Part shown: piece by piece, positions 15,930-24,423 of the stretch
Layout: each line of letters starts with the position of its first letter
Numbering within the stretch: position 1 is the first letter of the stretch
Assembly (NCBI GenBank): GCA_020632295.1
Contig: JACKFU010000001.1
Location: 558,001-622,000 of the forward strand
From: Candidatus Peribacteria bacterium
Lineage (GTDB): Bacteria; Patescibacteriota; Gracilibacteria; Peribacterales; Peribacteraceae
Direction: 5' to 3'
DNA length: 64,000 nucleotides
Notes under the pieces: generated by a model
Told to the model about the DNA's origin: nothing
The model's input: the letters and a program-made list of their open reading frames with translations, nothing else
Database searches by the model: none
Program-made: the position numbers and the translations under genes

Positions 15930-18347
15930 TTATTGATGATAGCGTGTTTGCATGGCACTAAGGAATGCCGTGGTCATTTGTTGCTGCTTTTTATGACGGA
16001 TATACCATTGATATACCCCAATACTTGCTATGAAAATTCCCCAGAAGGTCCAGGAGGGGATACCTTGCTGCGACAGAGGTGCCTGAGTTGGAGGACGTGG
16101 CGTTGATGGTGCGCTTCCACGGAGATCATATGGCACAGGGTCTGATGTTCCTGCAGTAAATCCTCCGCCAATCGGCGTGCCTTCACCATCGGCTGCAAGC
16201 TCATCGAGCTTTTCACCGGTTGTCGTAATTGGCGTGAGCTTGAGATAATACGTAATGCCATTGACGAGGTCTCGAAGTGTATATGCACGAAGATCGCCGT
16301 TGAGGATGCGCTCCTCTGTTAACTGATCTGGCTCGACACCGTATGATAAGAGGAAACTGCTGAGTGGTTTGTCTTGCTGTAATGAGCTCCATTCAATAAA
16401 GATGGATCCATCACCAGGAGTAGTTTCCAGTTTGACACCAAGGACAGTAGCACTGACGATGTCTCCTTTTGTTTCACTTTCACGTGGCCCCTGCAGCGCA
16501 GTCACTGCAAAGTAGTAGGTTGTTCCAGGACGCAGTCCAGCCACTGTTGCTGCTGCTGTGGGGCGGTCTGTATCGAGTGTATAGAGGAACTCATCTGCGG
16601 ATGTTCCGACGTAGATGCGATATGCATCAATATCATCACTGGTAATAGGGTCCCATCGCAGGGCAATCGCGTTTGCCTGCGACTGCGCAATAACGTTCTG
16701 TACAGGCTGTAATCCTCGGAAGGCGACAGGAAATGTCGCACTGTTTTCTGCTGTATTACCAAATGCATCACTTACAGAGATAATGGCATCATATGTTCCT
16801 GCTTCTGGGGCGCTGATAAGTGTTTGAAACTTGCCAGAGCTAGGGTCGGTGCTTACAAGATCGTATGTTGCATCATTGATACGTAGCACAACGTTTTGTG
16901 CGCCAGGCTCTGTTGTTGCAACGATAAGTACGTCAGTTCCCTCAACAGGATTTTCTGGTGTGAAGCTTACCTGCATAATTTCGGGTGCTGTCACATCGAC
17001 AGTAAACGATACTTCAGCAGTATTTGCTGGTGCATCTGTATCAAAGATCGTTATGTTTTGCTCAGCTCTACTCGTGTCGATAGGGACCACGAGTGAGAAA
17101 AATCCCTGGCGGTCGGTTTCGCCTGTCACTGGTTCAAGACCCCCTTCGGCTGTAATATTAATGAATGCAGGTCCGCTCCCTTCAATAGTAACATCAGTGG
17201 TATTCAGGGTTGTTCCCATTTTTGGCGTACGAATACTCATTTGTTTTGTGAGTGGTTTAACAACCTGTTCTTCTTGTACGAGAACTTCTAAGAATCCGAG
17301 TGCGTTACGGGGGTCACTAGGGATGCCTTCTGCAGGGTCAAAGATAATCATCTGTTGTATTCCCGGCGTAGCAAACTCTAAACCAAGTGTTAGTTTTTTT
17401 CGCCCTTCATCTTCGAAGCGGAAGGTATATTCCCCAAACAGAGGGAGTGTTGCGCGCTCATCTGTTGTTGCTAGTTCTACATTTCCAACAAAATCGTAGT
17501 ATGGGTTTCCATATTGGTCGACTGCAGTCAGTAGCATGCTTTCTGGTTCGTTTTGCTGAAAGACGGGAGTGGCAACTTGTTCCTGTCCAACGATTTCAAT
17601 ACGAATACCACCGAACTGTTGTGCATCTTGGAGCTGAGCACGATATGGTGTTTGTGGATTTGCCCTGTAAAAGTTTTGCGGTGCTGAATATGCAATTGCT
17701 TCTGGTCCACCGATAGATGCCATAGAATCTCCGGCGAAGAGATGTGCTTCATCGCTTAGTGTTTGTCCACTTATCAGGTCAATTGCCCTTAGGGAAATAT
17801 CACCGGCACTTGCCGCACGCACCACGAATTCCTGTTCTCCGTATACATTGGTTTCTCTGTTGAGCGCATCGACGAAGTCGCCTCCTCGACTAGAAATAAG
17901 TTCGGCACTGCGGCCAGAGAGGGGGTTGCCAAACCGGTCTGCAAGCACGACGGTTACGAGTGCTTCTTCACCGACATCAAGCGTCTTGCGCTGCACATCT
18001 ATCATGCTGATGGATGTATCGAGAGTATCAGGATGCACGGTAAGTGTACCGCGTACCGTTTCACCTCCTACCACTGCACTAATGTCGTATGTCCCTGCAT
18101 GTTGCAGGTCGTTTCCGGCAACCCAGGTGCGTACTTCTCCAGAGGCATCACTGACGAGAGACATAGTGATGGTACTTCCTTCTGGTGTTTTTAGCGCAAG
18201 GGACACGGGGCTCTCTGCCGGTAGGCTATCGACTACAATCTCTGTTGAGAGACCGGCGACAGTTTCGAGAGATGATACAGATGCAAAGCTTTGCATCGGC
18301 GCAAGGAGCAATGCTGCAACAATGATTGTGTGTGTGAGTTTGTTCAT
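15930..18347 (-). CDS. Large exported Ig-like/FN3 surface protein
   Basis: 805 aa from the ATG at 18347; an ATG at 18356 adds three residues. A signal peptide (about 1-22) is followed by strand-rich Ig-like domains. These include Big-1-like DRFGNPLSGRSAEL and DQYGNPYYDFVGNVEL modules, then two Ig modules (about 375-540) and two fibronectin type III domains (about 545-730, with AYRIYVGTS and GTTYYFAVTAL). A proline/threonine linker leads to one C-terminal membrane helix and a basic tail. It is probably a cell-surface adhesion or structural protein held by its C-terminus. Confidence 0.75.
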   Translation of the reverse strand: MNKLTHTIIVAALLLAPMQSFASVSSLETVAGLSTEIVVDSLPAESPVSLALKTPEGSTITMSLVSDASGEVRTWVAGNDLQHAGTYDISAVVGGETVRGTLTVHPDTLDTSISMIDVQRKTLDVGEEALVTVVLADRFGNPLSGRSAELISSRGGDFVDALNRETNVYGEQEFVVRAASAGDISLRAIDLISGQTLSDEAHLFAGDSMASIGGPEAIAYSAPQNFYRANPQTPYRAQLQDAQQFGGIRIEIVGQEQVATPVFQQNEPESMLLTAVDQYGNPYYDFVGNVELATTDERATLPLFGEYTFRFEDEGRKKLTLGLEFATPGIQQMIIFDPAEGIPSDPRNALGFLEVLVQEEQVVKPLTKQMSIRTPKMGTTLNTTDVTIEGSGPAFINITAEGGLEPVTGETDRQGFFSLVVPIDTSRAEQNITIFDTDAPANTAEVSFTVDVTAPEIMQVSFTPENPVEGTDVLIVATTEPGAQNVVLRINDATYDLVSTDPSSGKFQTLISAPEAGTYDAIISVSDAFGNTAENSATFPVAFRGLQPVQNVIAQSQANAIALRWDPITSDDIDAYRIYVGTSADEFLYTLDTDRPTAAATVAGLRPGTTYYFAVTALQGPRESETKGDIVSATVLGVKLETTPGDGSIFIEWSSLQQDKPLSSFLLSYGVEPDQLTEERILNGDLRAYTLRDLVNGITYYLKLTPITTTGEKLDELAADGEGTPIGGGFTAGTSDPVPYDLRGSAPSTPRPPTQAPLSQQGIPSWTFWGIFIASIGVYQWYIRHKKQQQMTTAFLSAMQTRYHQ

Positions 18348-18478
18348 AAAAATCATACTATTCTAGCATTCTTTGCGCATTTGCTCAATTCTAGGAAGAT
18401 ATCTGTGCCAGAAAATCAGTTTTTGTCTATCGCGTTTCTCTTCGCGCTTTCATACTCGTTCCAGTACGATGATGCGTA

Positions 18479-19048
18479 ATGAAACGCGTAGCACTTCTGT
18501 TTTCGGCTTTTCTCCTTGTTTCCTGCGGCAGCTCTTCTTCCAGTACGTTGTCTTGTAGTCAGGAGTACTGGGATGGCGATGTTGGAACGTGTTTACCAGA
18601 GCAGTGGGATGTCCTTGATGCCGAGACGTTGCGTCAACGTGGTGTGCCTGAGGAGACGATTGTTGGGTTTCAGCTATCGCAAGCGGTTGCTGGTCAGTTT
18701 CCCACTGTTGCTGTCACAAAAGAAAAGTTAGCAAGTGTTGTGAAGCCACTGCAGTACAGTGAGGCAAATATTCGCTCGGTCGAGGTGCTTGAGGGGTACC
18801 AGCAGATTGATTTGAAAGATATCGACATCGATGGCGAGACTGTGAAGCTGCACGTCTTCAGCGGGCAGCCCATTGATGGACAGCCTGGTCGTCGGTTTTA
18901 CCAAGTCAGCACAACCAGTGGTGATGTTGGGTATACGATCACCGCTGTAACACCACTGTCTATTGATAACACTCTAGAAAAGCAGGTTATGCTCATGATT
19001 GATCATTTCACGTTGCAGCAGCCTGACAACGAAATGACCGACAAGTAG
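18479..19048 (+). CDS. Lipoprotein of unknown function (189 aa)
   Basis: A lipoprotein signal peptide (MKRVALLFSAFLLVSC, lipobox LVSC with Cys 16) is followed by a Ser-rich linker. The first half of the mature domain has two Cys (CSQEYWDGDVGTC) that could form a disulfide. The rest (about 60-185) resembles a small alpha/beta sandwich of the kind seen in many bacterial lipoproteins, but I recognise no family. It is followed 46 nt later by tRNA-Cys. Confidence 0.65.
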   Translation: MKRVALLFSAFLLVSCGSSSSSTLSCSQEYWDGDVGTCLPEQWDVLDAETLRQRGVPEETIVGFQLSQAVAGQFPTVAVTKEKLASVVKPLQYSEANIRSVEVLEGYQQIDLKDIDIDGETVKLHVFSGQPIDGQPGRRFYQVSTTSGDVGYTITAVTPLSIDNTLEKQVMLMIDHFTLQQPDNEMTDK

Positions 19049-19094
19049 TGGATACGCTTTACTCTGTTTGCTAGTATCGGGGAACGTTAAACGT

Positions 19095-19169
<75 letters not shown>

Positions 19170-19173
19170 ACTA

Positions 19174-20412
19174 TTAAAACATCAACGCATTCGGAGCGAA
19201 GATGAGCAGGATGCCAAGGCTGTACATCAGCACGCCGCCAAAGATCATGGTAAAGCGACGGTACTTGGTAGTCATACCTGTTGCGTGGAGTGTATAGACA
19301 GCGATACCAAAGATAACCATATCATCAATCATATAGAGGATGATGTAGATGAAGATATACCAGTAGCGTGCAAGATCTGTAATGTCGTTGAATGCAAGAA
19401 TCTGTGTGAAGATCGCAGGGAGTCCTGCCGTGCACACAAGCTCAATCATGTTCACGGAAATTGCAAGAATGGAGACGCCGAGAATCATGGCTGGCCATGC
19501 AGAAATTTCGAGTATGTGCTTCATCTTTGCAATTGTGCGTTGTCTGGCACTCAAATCTCGGACGCTACATTCGTTGGGGTCTTTACCAAATGCTTCATAG
19601 AGGTAAAATCCACCACCACCGATTGCCACAATACCTATTACTTTCTGTACCCAAAAGTTGTAACCAATGAGCAGGAAGACATTGAGCCATGCAGCGATGA
19701 AGAGGTAATAGATGGCACCAGAAACAAAGAGGAATGTGCCGCCAATCACCCATACTTTTTTCATGTCGTGCGTGTTGATGAGTAGTGTCAGCAGGGTAAT
19801 GAGTACCCACATCGCACAAGGGTTAAAGCCATCGAGAAAACCAAGGAGAATGGAAAGTGTTGGTAGGCTGAGCAATGTTAAGTCTGTTTCTCCAACAAAC
19901 CAGAGATTGAGTGTGTACTTCTCTAGATCTGCATCACAGTCTTCATCACAGGTTTCGCCCACAGCATCTACACTGACGGTTTTCGTGCTCTGAACAAATT
20001 CCTCAAATGAGAGACATCCACTCGTTGACGCCTGACATGCTGCAAGGCGTGCAGCAAGTGCATCTCCATCTTCGTCAGTATCGTAACCTTGGCTGACATG
20101 CCCATTGAGTACAATGGTTGGCACACCCTGGTTGAGCGCTGGTGCACGTTCTTGAAGTTGAGAGAACAGTTTCTGAGCATCTATTTGTGATACTTCATGG
20201 TATTCCACATCAAGATTATGCTCTATTGCATACGCCTCAAATGCAGCGCAGTGCGGGCATCCATCGCGAACAAAGACAACAAGATCTGATCCTGCAACAG
20301 AATCATAGCGTTCTTCCATTTTTGGCACTTCTGTCACTTTCTCTGGATATAGAGCTGAGAGCAGTACTACAGGAATAAAGGCGATAGTCATGAATCCGAG
20401 CAGTCGTTTCAT
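19174..20412 (-). CDS. Glutaredoxin domain fused to a DsbD/CcdA-like membrane domain
   Basis: 412 aa from the ATG at 20412, directly before the hydrophobic export segment. After it comes an extracytoplasmic glutaredoxin-like domain (about 35-125) with active site GCPHC. A small Cys-rich linker (CLSFEE, CDEDC) follows, then about seven membrane helices. These carry the two conserved cysteines of the DsbD/CcdA type (GFNPCAMW and ELVCTAGLP). The arrangement suggests that electrons are passed through the membrane to a fused thiol domain that reduces disulfides outside. A DsbA-like lipoprotein elsewhere in the window is a possible partner. Confidence 0.82.
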   Translation of the reverse strand: MKRLLGFMTIAFIPVVLLSALYPEKVTEVPKMEERYDSVAGSDLVVFVRDGCPHCAAFEAYAIEHNLDVEYHEVSQIDAQKLFSQLQERAPALNQGVPTIVLNGHVSQGYDTDEDGDALAARLAACQASTSGCLSFEEFVQSTKTVSVDAVGETCDEDCDADLEKYTLNLWFVGETDLTLLSLPTLSILLGFLDGFNPCAMWVLITLLTLLINTHDMKKVWVIGGTFLFVSGAIYYLFIAAWLNVFLLIGYNFWVQKVIGIVAIGGGGFYLYEAFGKDPNECSVRDLSARQRTIAKMKHILEISAWPAMILGVSILAISVNMIELVCTAGLPAIFTQILAFNDITDLARYWYIFIYIILYMIDDMVIFGIAVYTLHATGMTTKYRRFTMIFGGVLMYSLGILLIFAPNALMF

Positions 20413-20502
20413 AGGTAGGGGATTAAAAATATGCGCATACTCTACACTATAGAAAATCAACTTGCATACAAAATTTGAACGGAGTAGTGTTGCTGACTAT
20501 CT

Positions 20503-21192
20503 ATGAAAGCCTTACTTGCTCATCATGAACGGGACGATGGTTCTATGGGTGCAGAGATGCAGACAGAAGAATGGATGGATGCTCAGGCAAGAGTTGCATG
20601 TCTTGCCATTTTAGAGTTACTGCGAGCTCCTCGTCACGCAGACAAAAAGCTTAACAGCGTCTCTATTCCACCGATTCCAGTTGAATTAGAGGACATTGCT
20701 TCTCATTTGCTCGTTGTGCACGAGAAAGGTATTCATATTGGACAACCAGGCAATGCATCGTACAAGGAAGTTCTGAAGAACGCTGATGTCAGCATTATTT
20801 TAGATGGATGGTTTGAGCACTTTGGTTCACTGTTTAATATCATAGCAAAGCAGCATCAAATGCCCTATGAGCGTGTTGCTGAGCTTCTTCATTCCTTCCA
20901 GATGGAATTGGTGCAACATCTCCAGCATTTGCGCCGATTATGGGAAGATCATAAGCAGTCTTCCGTAACAGAAGAGCAACTCACCCCAGGTGAGGCATGG
21001 AATTCTCTGCGGTGGGAAAAGCCGGTAGTACTCTCTGAAGGGCCAATCGATTTTATTCAACAGATTGTGTTACTTTCTCATGTTGCAGGAGTGCGAAATG
21101 AAACAAAGCTCATTATGGATAATATGCATAACAGACAGGTCAAGCTGTATAAGCGCCTAACGCCATACGGTAGCCCTACACACGAAGAGTAA
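20503..21192 (+). CDS. Protein of unknown function (229 aa)
   Basis: Soluble and largely helical, with no signal peptide or Cys motif. Two blocks are notable: PIPVELEDIASHLLVVHEKGIHIG (about 48-71) and a long helix rich in His, Gln and Leu (FQMELVQHLQHLRRLWEDH). I recognise no family. Divergent from the glutaredoxin/DsbD gene and 55 nt upstream of purP; a weak terminator hairpin follows it, so it is probably separate from purP. Confidence 0.55.
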   Translation: MKALLAHHERDDGSMGAEMQTEEWMDAQARVACLAILELLRAPRHADKKLNSVSIPPIPVELEDIASHLLVVHEKGIHIGQPGNASYKEVLKNADVSIILDGWFEHFGSLFNIIAKQHQMPYERVAELLHSFQMELVQHLQHLRRLWEDHKQSSVTEEQLTPGEAWNSLRWEKPVVLSEGPIDFIQQIVLLSHVAGVRNETKLIMDNMHNRQVKLYKRLTPYGSPTHEE

Positions 21193-21193
21193 T

Positions 21194-21220
21194 TTCATCT
21201 TGCAAAGATGAAGTTTTTAG
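21194..21220 (+). terminator. Probable intrinsic terminator
   Basis: TTCATCTT pairs with AAGATGAA across a 3-nt loop, followed by GTTTTTA, just after the stop at 21192. The stem is AT-rich, so it may be weak. Confidence 0.5.
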
Positions 21221-21247
21221 GTACAATCACTGAAATATCTTTACTGT

Positions 21248-22273
21248 ATGCAGGACATTGTTATTGCTACAATAGGCAGTCACTCGGCACTTCAAATTCT
21301 TAAAGGTGCCAAAGACGAAGGGTTTAAGACATTGGCAATTTGCAAGAAGGGGACAGAGCGTATTTACGATAGCCGAGGGTACGGTGTTGCGGATGACATT
21401 ATCAGTGTAGATCACTTTGAGGATTGGAATGATTCCATTGAACAGGAGCTTATGAAACGCAACGCCATTATTATTCCGCATGGGTCGTTTATTGCATACA
21501 TGGGTCACGATCGTGTTCGGTCGATGAAGGCGATGTACTATGGCACTAAAGAGATTTTGGAGTGGGAAAGCGACCGCACCATGGAGCGTCAGTGGATGGA
21601 AAAGTCGGGACTTAAACTACCTCGTGTCTTTACAGATCCTAATGAGATTGAAAAGCCTGTCATCGTAAAGTTCCATGGTGCAGGAGGAGGTTTTGGATAT
21701 TTCGTTGCAAAAAGCCCTGAACAGTTTTGGGAAGTAAAGAACCGTAAGTATCCAGACAATAATGACTACGCTATTCAGGAGTACATCGTTGGTGTGCCTA
21801 TTTATGCACATTACTTTCAGTCATCACTTACTGGAGAAATCGAAATTCTCAGTTTTGATAAACGCTATGAGAGTAACGCAGATAGTATTGGTCGTATCAA
21901 AGCCGAAGATCAGCTTGCTGCAAACATCCATACGAGTTACACCATTGTGGGTAATATCCCTGTTGTTGTACGAGAGTCGTTGCTGCCCAAGTTTTTTGAA
22001 ATGGGAGAAAATGTGGTGCAGACCAGCAAAGAAGTAACTGGCTCCGATAAGGGTCTTTTTGGACCGTTTTGTTTAGAATGTATCGTGACGCGCAAGCTAG
22101 AAATTTATTGCTTCGAAATTAGTGCTCGTATTGTTGCTGGCACAAACCCGTTTGTGGAGGGGTCGCCGTATACAGCGCTCAAGTACGATGTGCCGATGAG
22201 TACTGGCCGTCGCATTGCACGCGAAATTAAGCAGGCAATTGAGGCAGGGAGGTTGGAAGAGGTACTTGGTTAA
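21248..22273 (+). CDS. purP: PurP-type FAICAR synthetase, canonical copy
   Basis: 341 aa, the normal length. It matches the archaeal 5-formaminoimidazole-4-carboxamide ribonucleotide synthetase family across its length: TIGSHSALQILKGAKDEGF (7-25), IIPHGSFIAYMG, a WESDR...RQWMEKSGLKLPRVF block at the start of the ATP-grasp fold, and VIVKFHGAGGGFGYF. The enzyme makes FAICAR from AICAR, formate and ATP in purine synthesis, replacing the folate-dependent PurH step. The family is mainly archaeal, so finding it here suggests transfer or an unusual purine route. A paralogue follows after a tRNA-like sequence. Confidence 0.88.
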   Translation: MQDIVIATIGSHSALQILKGAKDEGFKTLAICKKGTERIYDSRGYGVADDIISVDHFEDWNDSIEQELMKRNAIIIPHGSFIAYMGHDRVRSMKAMYYGTKEILEWESDRTMERQWMEKSGLKLPRVFTDPNEIEKPVIVKFHGAGGGFGYFVAKSPEQFWEVKNRKYPDNNDYAIQEYIVGVPIYAHYFQSSLTGEIEILSFDKRYESNADSIGRIKAEDQLAANIHTSYTIVGNIPVVVRESLLPKFFEMGENVVQTSKEVTGSDKGLFGPFCLECIVTRKLEIYCFEISARIVAGTNPFVEGSPYTALKYDVPMSTGRRIAREIKQAIEAGRLEEVLG

Positions 22274-22319
22274 TAAAACCCCCGCCTTTTAAGGGAGGGG
22301 TTCGAAACCCAGAGGTCTC

Positions 22320-22442
22320 GGAGTATTGTCAAACTCTGCATTCATTGTAGTAATTGTTGCTTTTGTTGTCAATAAAATTGGTGTACGATTGTACAGCTTT
22401 TGATGGGGCGAGGTCAGGAGACTCAGGAGTATTGTCAAACTC
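22320..22442. repeat. 17-nt direct repeat flanking the tRNA-like region
   Basis: GGAGTATTGTCAAACTC occurs at 22320-22336 and again at 22426-22442. The first copy is preceded and the second followed by a T-arm-like GGGGTTCGA. This looks like a duplicated, rearranged tRNA fragment. Confidence 0.7.
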
Positions 22443-22475
22443 CCTGATGGGGTTCGATTCCCCCTCGCTCCACCA
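22405..22475 (+). tRNA. tRNA-like gene with encoded CCA but an abnormal body
   Basis: The acceptor stem (GGGGCGA with TCGCTCC, one G-U), discriminator A, encoded CCA and a T-arm GGGG-TTCGATT-CCCC are all good. The body is only 68 nt before CCA. The D-arm is reduced to about GTC-AGGA-GAC. The anticodon stem GGAGT/ACTCC closes an 8-nt loop (22431-22438) containing GTC. It could be an Asp-type tRNA with an irregular loop, a pseudo-tRNA or a tRNA-like signal. Identity is not assigned. Confidence 0.4.
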
Positions 22476-22507
22476 CTAGCTTTCCTGTACACTGCGTTGT
22501 AATCCTC

Positions 22508-23641
22508 ATGGACATTACTTCCATCCTCAGTGGCTACGATCTTTCCAATCTCACCATTGGTGTCCTTGGTGGTCACAGTGCGCTTGATGTGTGTCATGGA
22601 GCAAAGCAGTTTGGATTCAATACTGTCTGCATTGCACGAAAAGGACGAGAAAAGACGTTTGAGAAGTATTACAAAACCCGCGGAGAACTCGGGTGCATCG
22701 ATGAGGTTATTGTGAAGGATAATTTTGATGGTGTGCTTGATGAAGATGTTCAGAAGAAGCTGCAAAGTATGAACACAATTTTTGTTCATAACAGATACTT
22801 CTGGGTCTACTTCTCAGACTTCGGACGCGTTGAAAATGATTTTCATGTCCCCATCTTCGGCTCACGTACTCTGCTGAAGATTGAAGAGCGTGATCAGCCG
22901 TACAACCAGTACCACCTGCTGCAGGATGCGGGTATACGCACGCCAAAAATTTTCAAGAGTGCGGATGAGATTGATCGCCTCTGTCTCATCAAAGCGGCAG
23001 AGAAAAATCGTGGTTATGAACGTGCTTTCTTCTTAGCGAAGAACAAAGATGAATGGGAATTGACAGGTTCAAAGCTTCATGAAGAGGGGAAAGTCGCTGA
23101 CAACTGGAGAGAGGCAACCATTGAAGAGTTCGTTGTCGGAGCACCGGTAAACTTTAACTTCTTCTACTCACCACTTACGGGTGAGCTTGAGCTGATGGGC
23201 ACTGATACCCGTCGCCAAACAAATCTCGATGGGTTCCTTCGTATGACGGCAGACCAGCAGGAGATGGCGCTGAAAGAAGTGCCGCTTAAGATGATTGAAA
23301 CAGGGCATATTGCTTGCACTGTCAAAGAGTCGATCCTCGAAAAAGCATTCGATCTCGGGGAGAAGTTTGTATCTCAGTGTAAAAAGCTACCGAAAGACCT
23401 CGACCCATCCGGCAAAGGCATGATTGGACCATTTGCACTCCAAGGTGCGGTGGTTGCCGAAGAAGGTAAAGAAGATATCGTTATCTTCGATGTCTCGTTC
23501 CGTATCCCCGGAAGCCCCGGTATTCGCGCAACGCCGTACTCCGGGTACCTCCATGGAGAACCAATGAGTGTCGGGGAGAGGATTGGGTTAGAACTTAAAA
23601 ACGCTGTCGAAAGTAACAGCGTTGAGATGATTGTGACGTAA
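22508..23641 (+). CDS. PurP-family ATP-grasp protein, divergent paralogue
   Basis: 377 aa. It aligns with the first PurP through GVLGGHSALDVCHGAKQFGF (18-37), the FGSRTLLKIEERDQPYNQYHLLQDAGIRTPKIF block and the ending PYSGYLHGEPMSVGERIGLELK. It has insertions and a changed phosphate-binding stretch (IKAAEKNRGYERAFF in place of VKFHGAGGGFGYF). Some archaea also carry two PurP forms. The second copy may work with the first, use another imidazole substrate, or have a new role; the sequence does not decide. Confidence 0.75.
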   Translation: MDITSILSGYDLSNLTIGVLGGHSALDVCHGAKQFGFNTVCIARKGREKTFEKYYKTRGELGCIDEVIVKDNFDGVLDEDVQKKLQSMNTIFVHNRYFWVYFSDFGRVENDFHVPIFGSRTLLKIEERDQPYNQYHLLQDAGIRTPKIFKSADEIDRLCLIKAAEKNRGYERAFFLAKNKDEWELTGSKLHEEGKVADNWREATIEEFVVGAPVNFNFFYSPLTGELELMGTDTRRQTNLDGFLRMTADQQEMALKEVPLKMIETGHIACTVKESILEKAFDLGEKFVSQCKKLPKDLDPSGKGMIGPFALQGAVVAEEGKEDIVIFDVSFRIPGSPGIRATPYSGYLHGEPMSVGERIGLELKNAVESNSVEMIVT

Positions 23642-23705
23642 GATGATATTTTTCTCTATCTTTGCATTGAAAAATCATTGTTGATGATTGATACTTTCTC
23701 TTAGT

Positions 23706-23782
23706 GGGGCTGTAGCTCAGTTGGCCAGAGCGCCTGCTTTGCAAGCAGGATGTCAGGAGTTCGACTCTCCTCAGCTCCACCA
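23706..23782 (+). tRNA. tRNA-Ala (anticodon TGC)
   Basis: Acceptor GGGGCTG pairs with CAGCTCC (G-U in the third pair) and CCA is encoded. D-arm AGCTCAGTTGGCCAGAGC. Anticodon stem CCTGC/GCAGG with loop TTTGCAA (anticodon 23740-23742). T-arm AGGAG-TTCGACT-CTCCT. Confidence 0.97.
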
Positions 23783-23791
23783 AGTATCTTT

Positions 23792-24025
23792 TTATTGGAA
23801 CGCACCGCCCACAAGCCAGAAGAGTGGAGCGAAGAAGATGTCCATTGTTCCCGTAAGTGCAGCAAGGGACCAAAAGAAGAAGAGAATTCCTAGGAGTATA
23901 ACGAAGTTGTAGACACCACCGACATAGCGCATCCATTCGGCTTCACCAATTTGCTCGCCAATTTTTTCACGATATTTAATCATGAGGGCGCCAATCACCA
24001 TCCCGCAGATTTGGAGAAACCACAT
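23792..24025 (-). CDS. Small two-helix membrane protein
   Basis: 77 aa with hydrophobic helices at about 3-17 and 40-72, separated by a charged segment (KYREKIGEQIGEAEWMRYVG). No known family. It follows trxA by 4 nt on the same strand, so it is probably co-transcribed with thioredoxin. The short spacing and clear membrane topology support a real gene. Confidence 0.6.
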   Translation of the reverse strand: MWFLQICGMVIGALMIKYREKIGEQIGEAEWMRYVGGVYNFVILLGILFFFWSLAALTGTMDIFFAPLFWLVGGAFQ

Positions 24026-24029
24026 AATC

Positions 24030-24347
24030 TTACAGTACTGCGTCTAACTCTTTCTTTACGTCTTCCTTGCTCTTTGCACCAACAAATGTGGTGACTGCTT
24101 CGCCACCTTTGAAGATCATGAAGGTTGGAATGCTCATGACGCTATACTTTCCTGGTACATCCATGTTCTCATCCACGTTCATTTTCACAACCTTTACCTT
24201 TCCTTCGTATTCACTGGAGAGCTCATCCACAATAGGAATCATTGCCTTGCATGGTCCGCACCATGGAGCCCAGAAGTCAACAAGTACAGGAATATCTGAT
24301 TTCAACACTTGCGTATCGAATTCTGCGTCTGTGATTGCGTTAGCCAT
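24030..24347 (-). CDS. trxA: Thioredoxin
   Basis: 105 aa from the ATG at 24347; the open frame extends to 24401 but the extra residues do not match the family. The active site WCGPC (about 29-33) sits after the VLVDFWAP strand. The cis-proline lies in MSIPTFMIFKGG. It is the cytoplasmic disulfide reductant for ribonucleotide reductase and others. A heptamer repeat separates it from pgi. Confidence 0.95.
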   Translation of the reverse strand: MANAITDAEFDTQVLKSDIPVLVDFWAPWCGPCKAMIPIVDELSSEYEGKVKVVKMNVDENMDVPGKYSVMSIPTFMIFKGGEAVTTFVGAKSKEDVKKELDAVL

Positions 24348-24388
24348 GATGAGGTGGGGAAAAGACAATGCGATTGTATGACCTAATG

Positions 24389-24423
24389 TAACAATTAACA
24401 ATTAACTTTTAACAGTTAACTGT
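24389..24423. repeat. Heptamer tandem repeat, family D (5 units)
   Basis: TAACAAT, TAACAAT, TAACTTT, TAACAGT and TAACTGT, exactly 35 nt. The pgi stop codon (24416-24418) lies inside it, so the repeat ends the Pgi reading frame. Confidence 0.9.

Noticed and set aside
22405..22475. tRNA-like gene as tRNA-Sec or a UGA-decoding tRNA
   Set aside because: TCA occurs in the loop, but there is no U before it, no long variable arm, and UGA is a stop in many genes here.
22289..22789. Minus-strand open frame of 166 codons across the tRNA-like region
   Set aside because: It is antisense to purP and its end contains GNRTP- and GFEP-type peptides, which are the usual false translation of tRNA T-arms.
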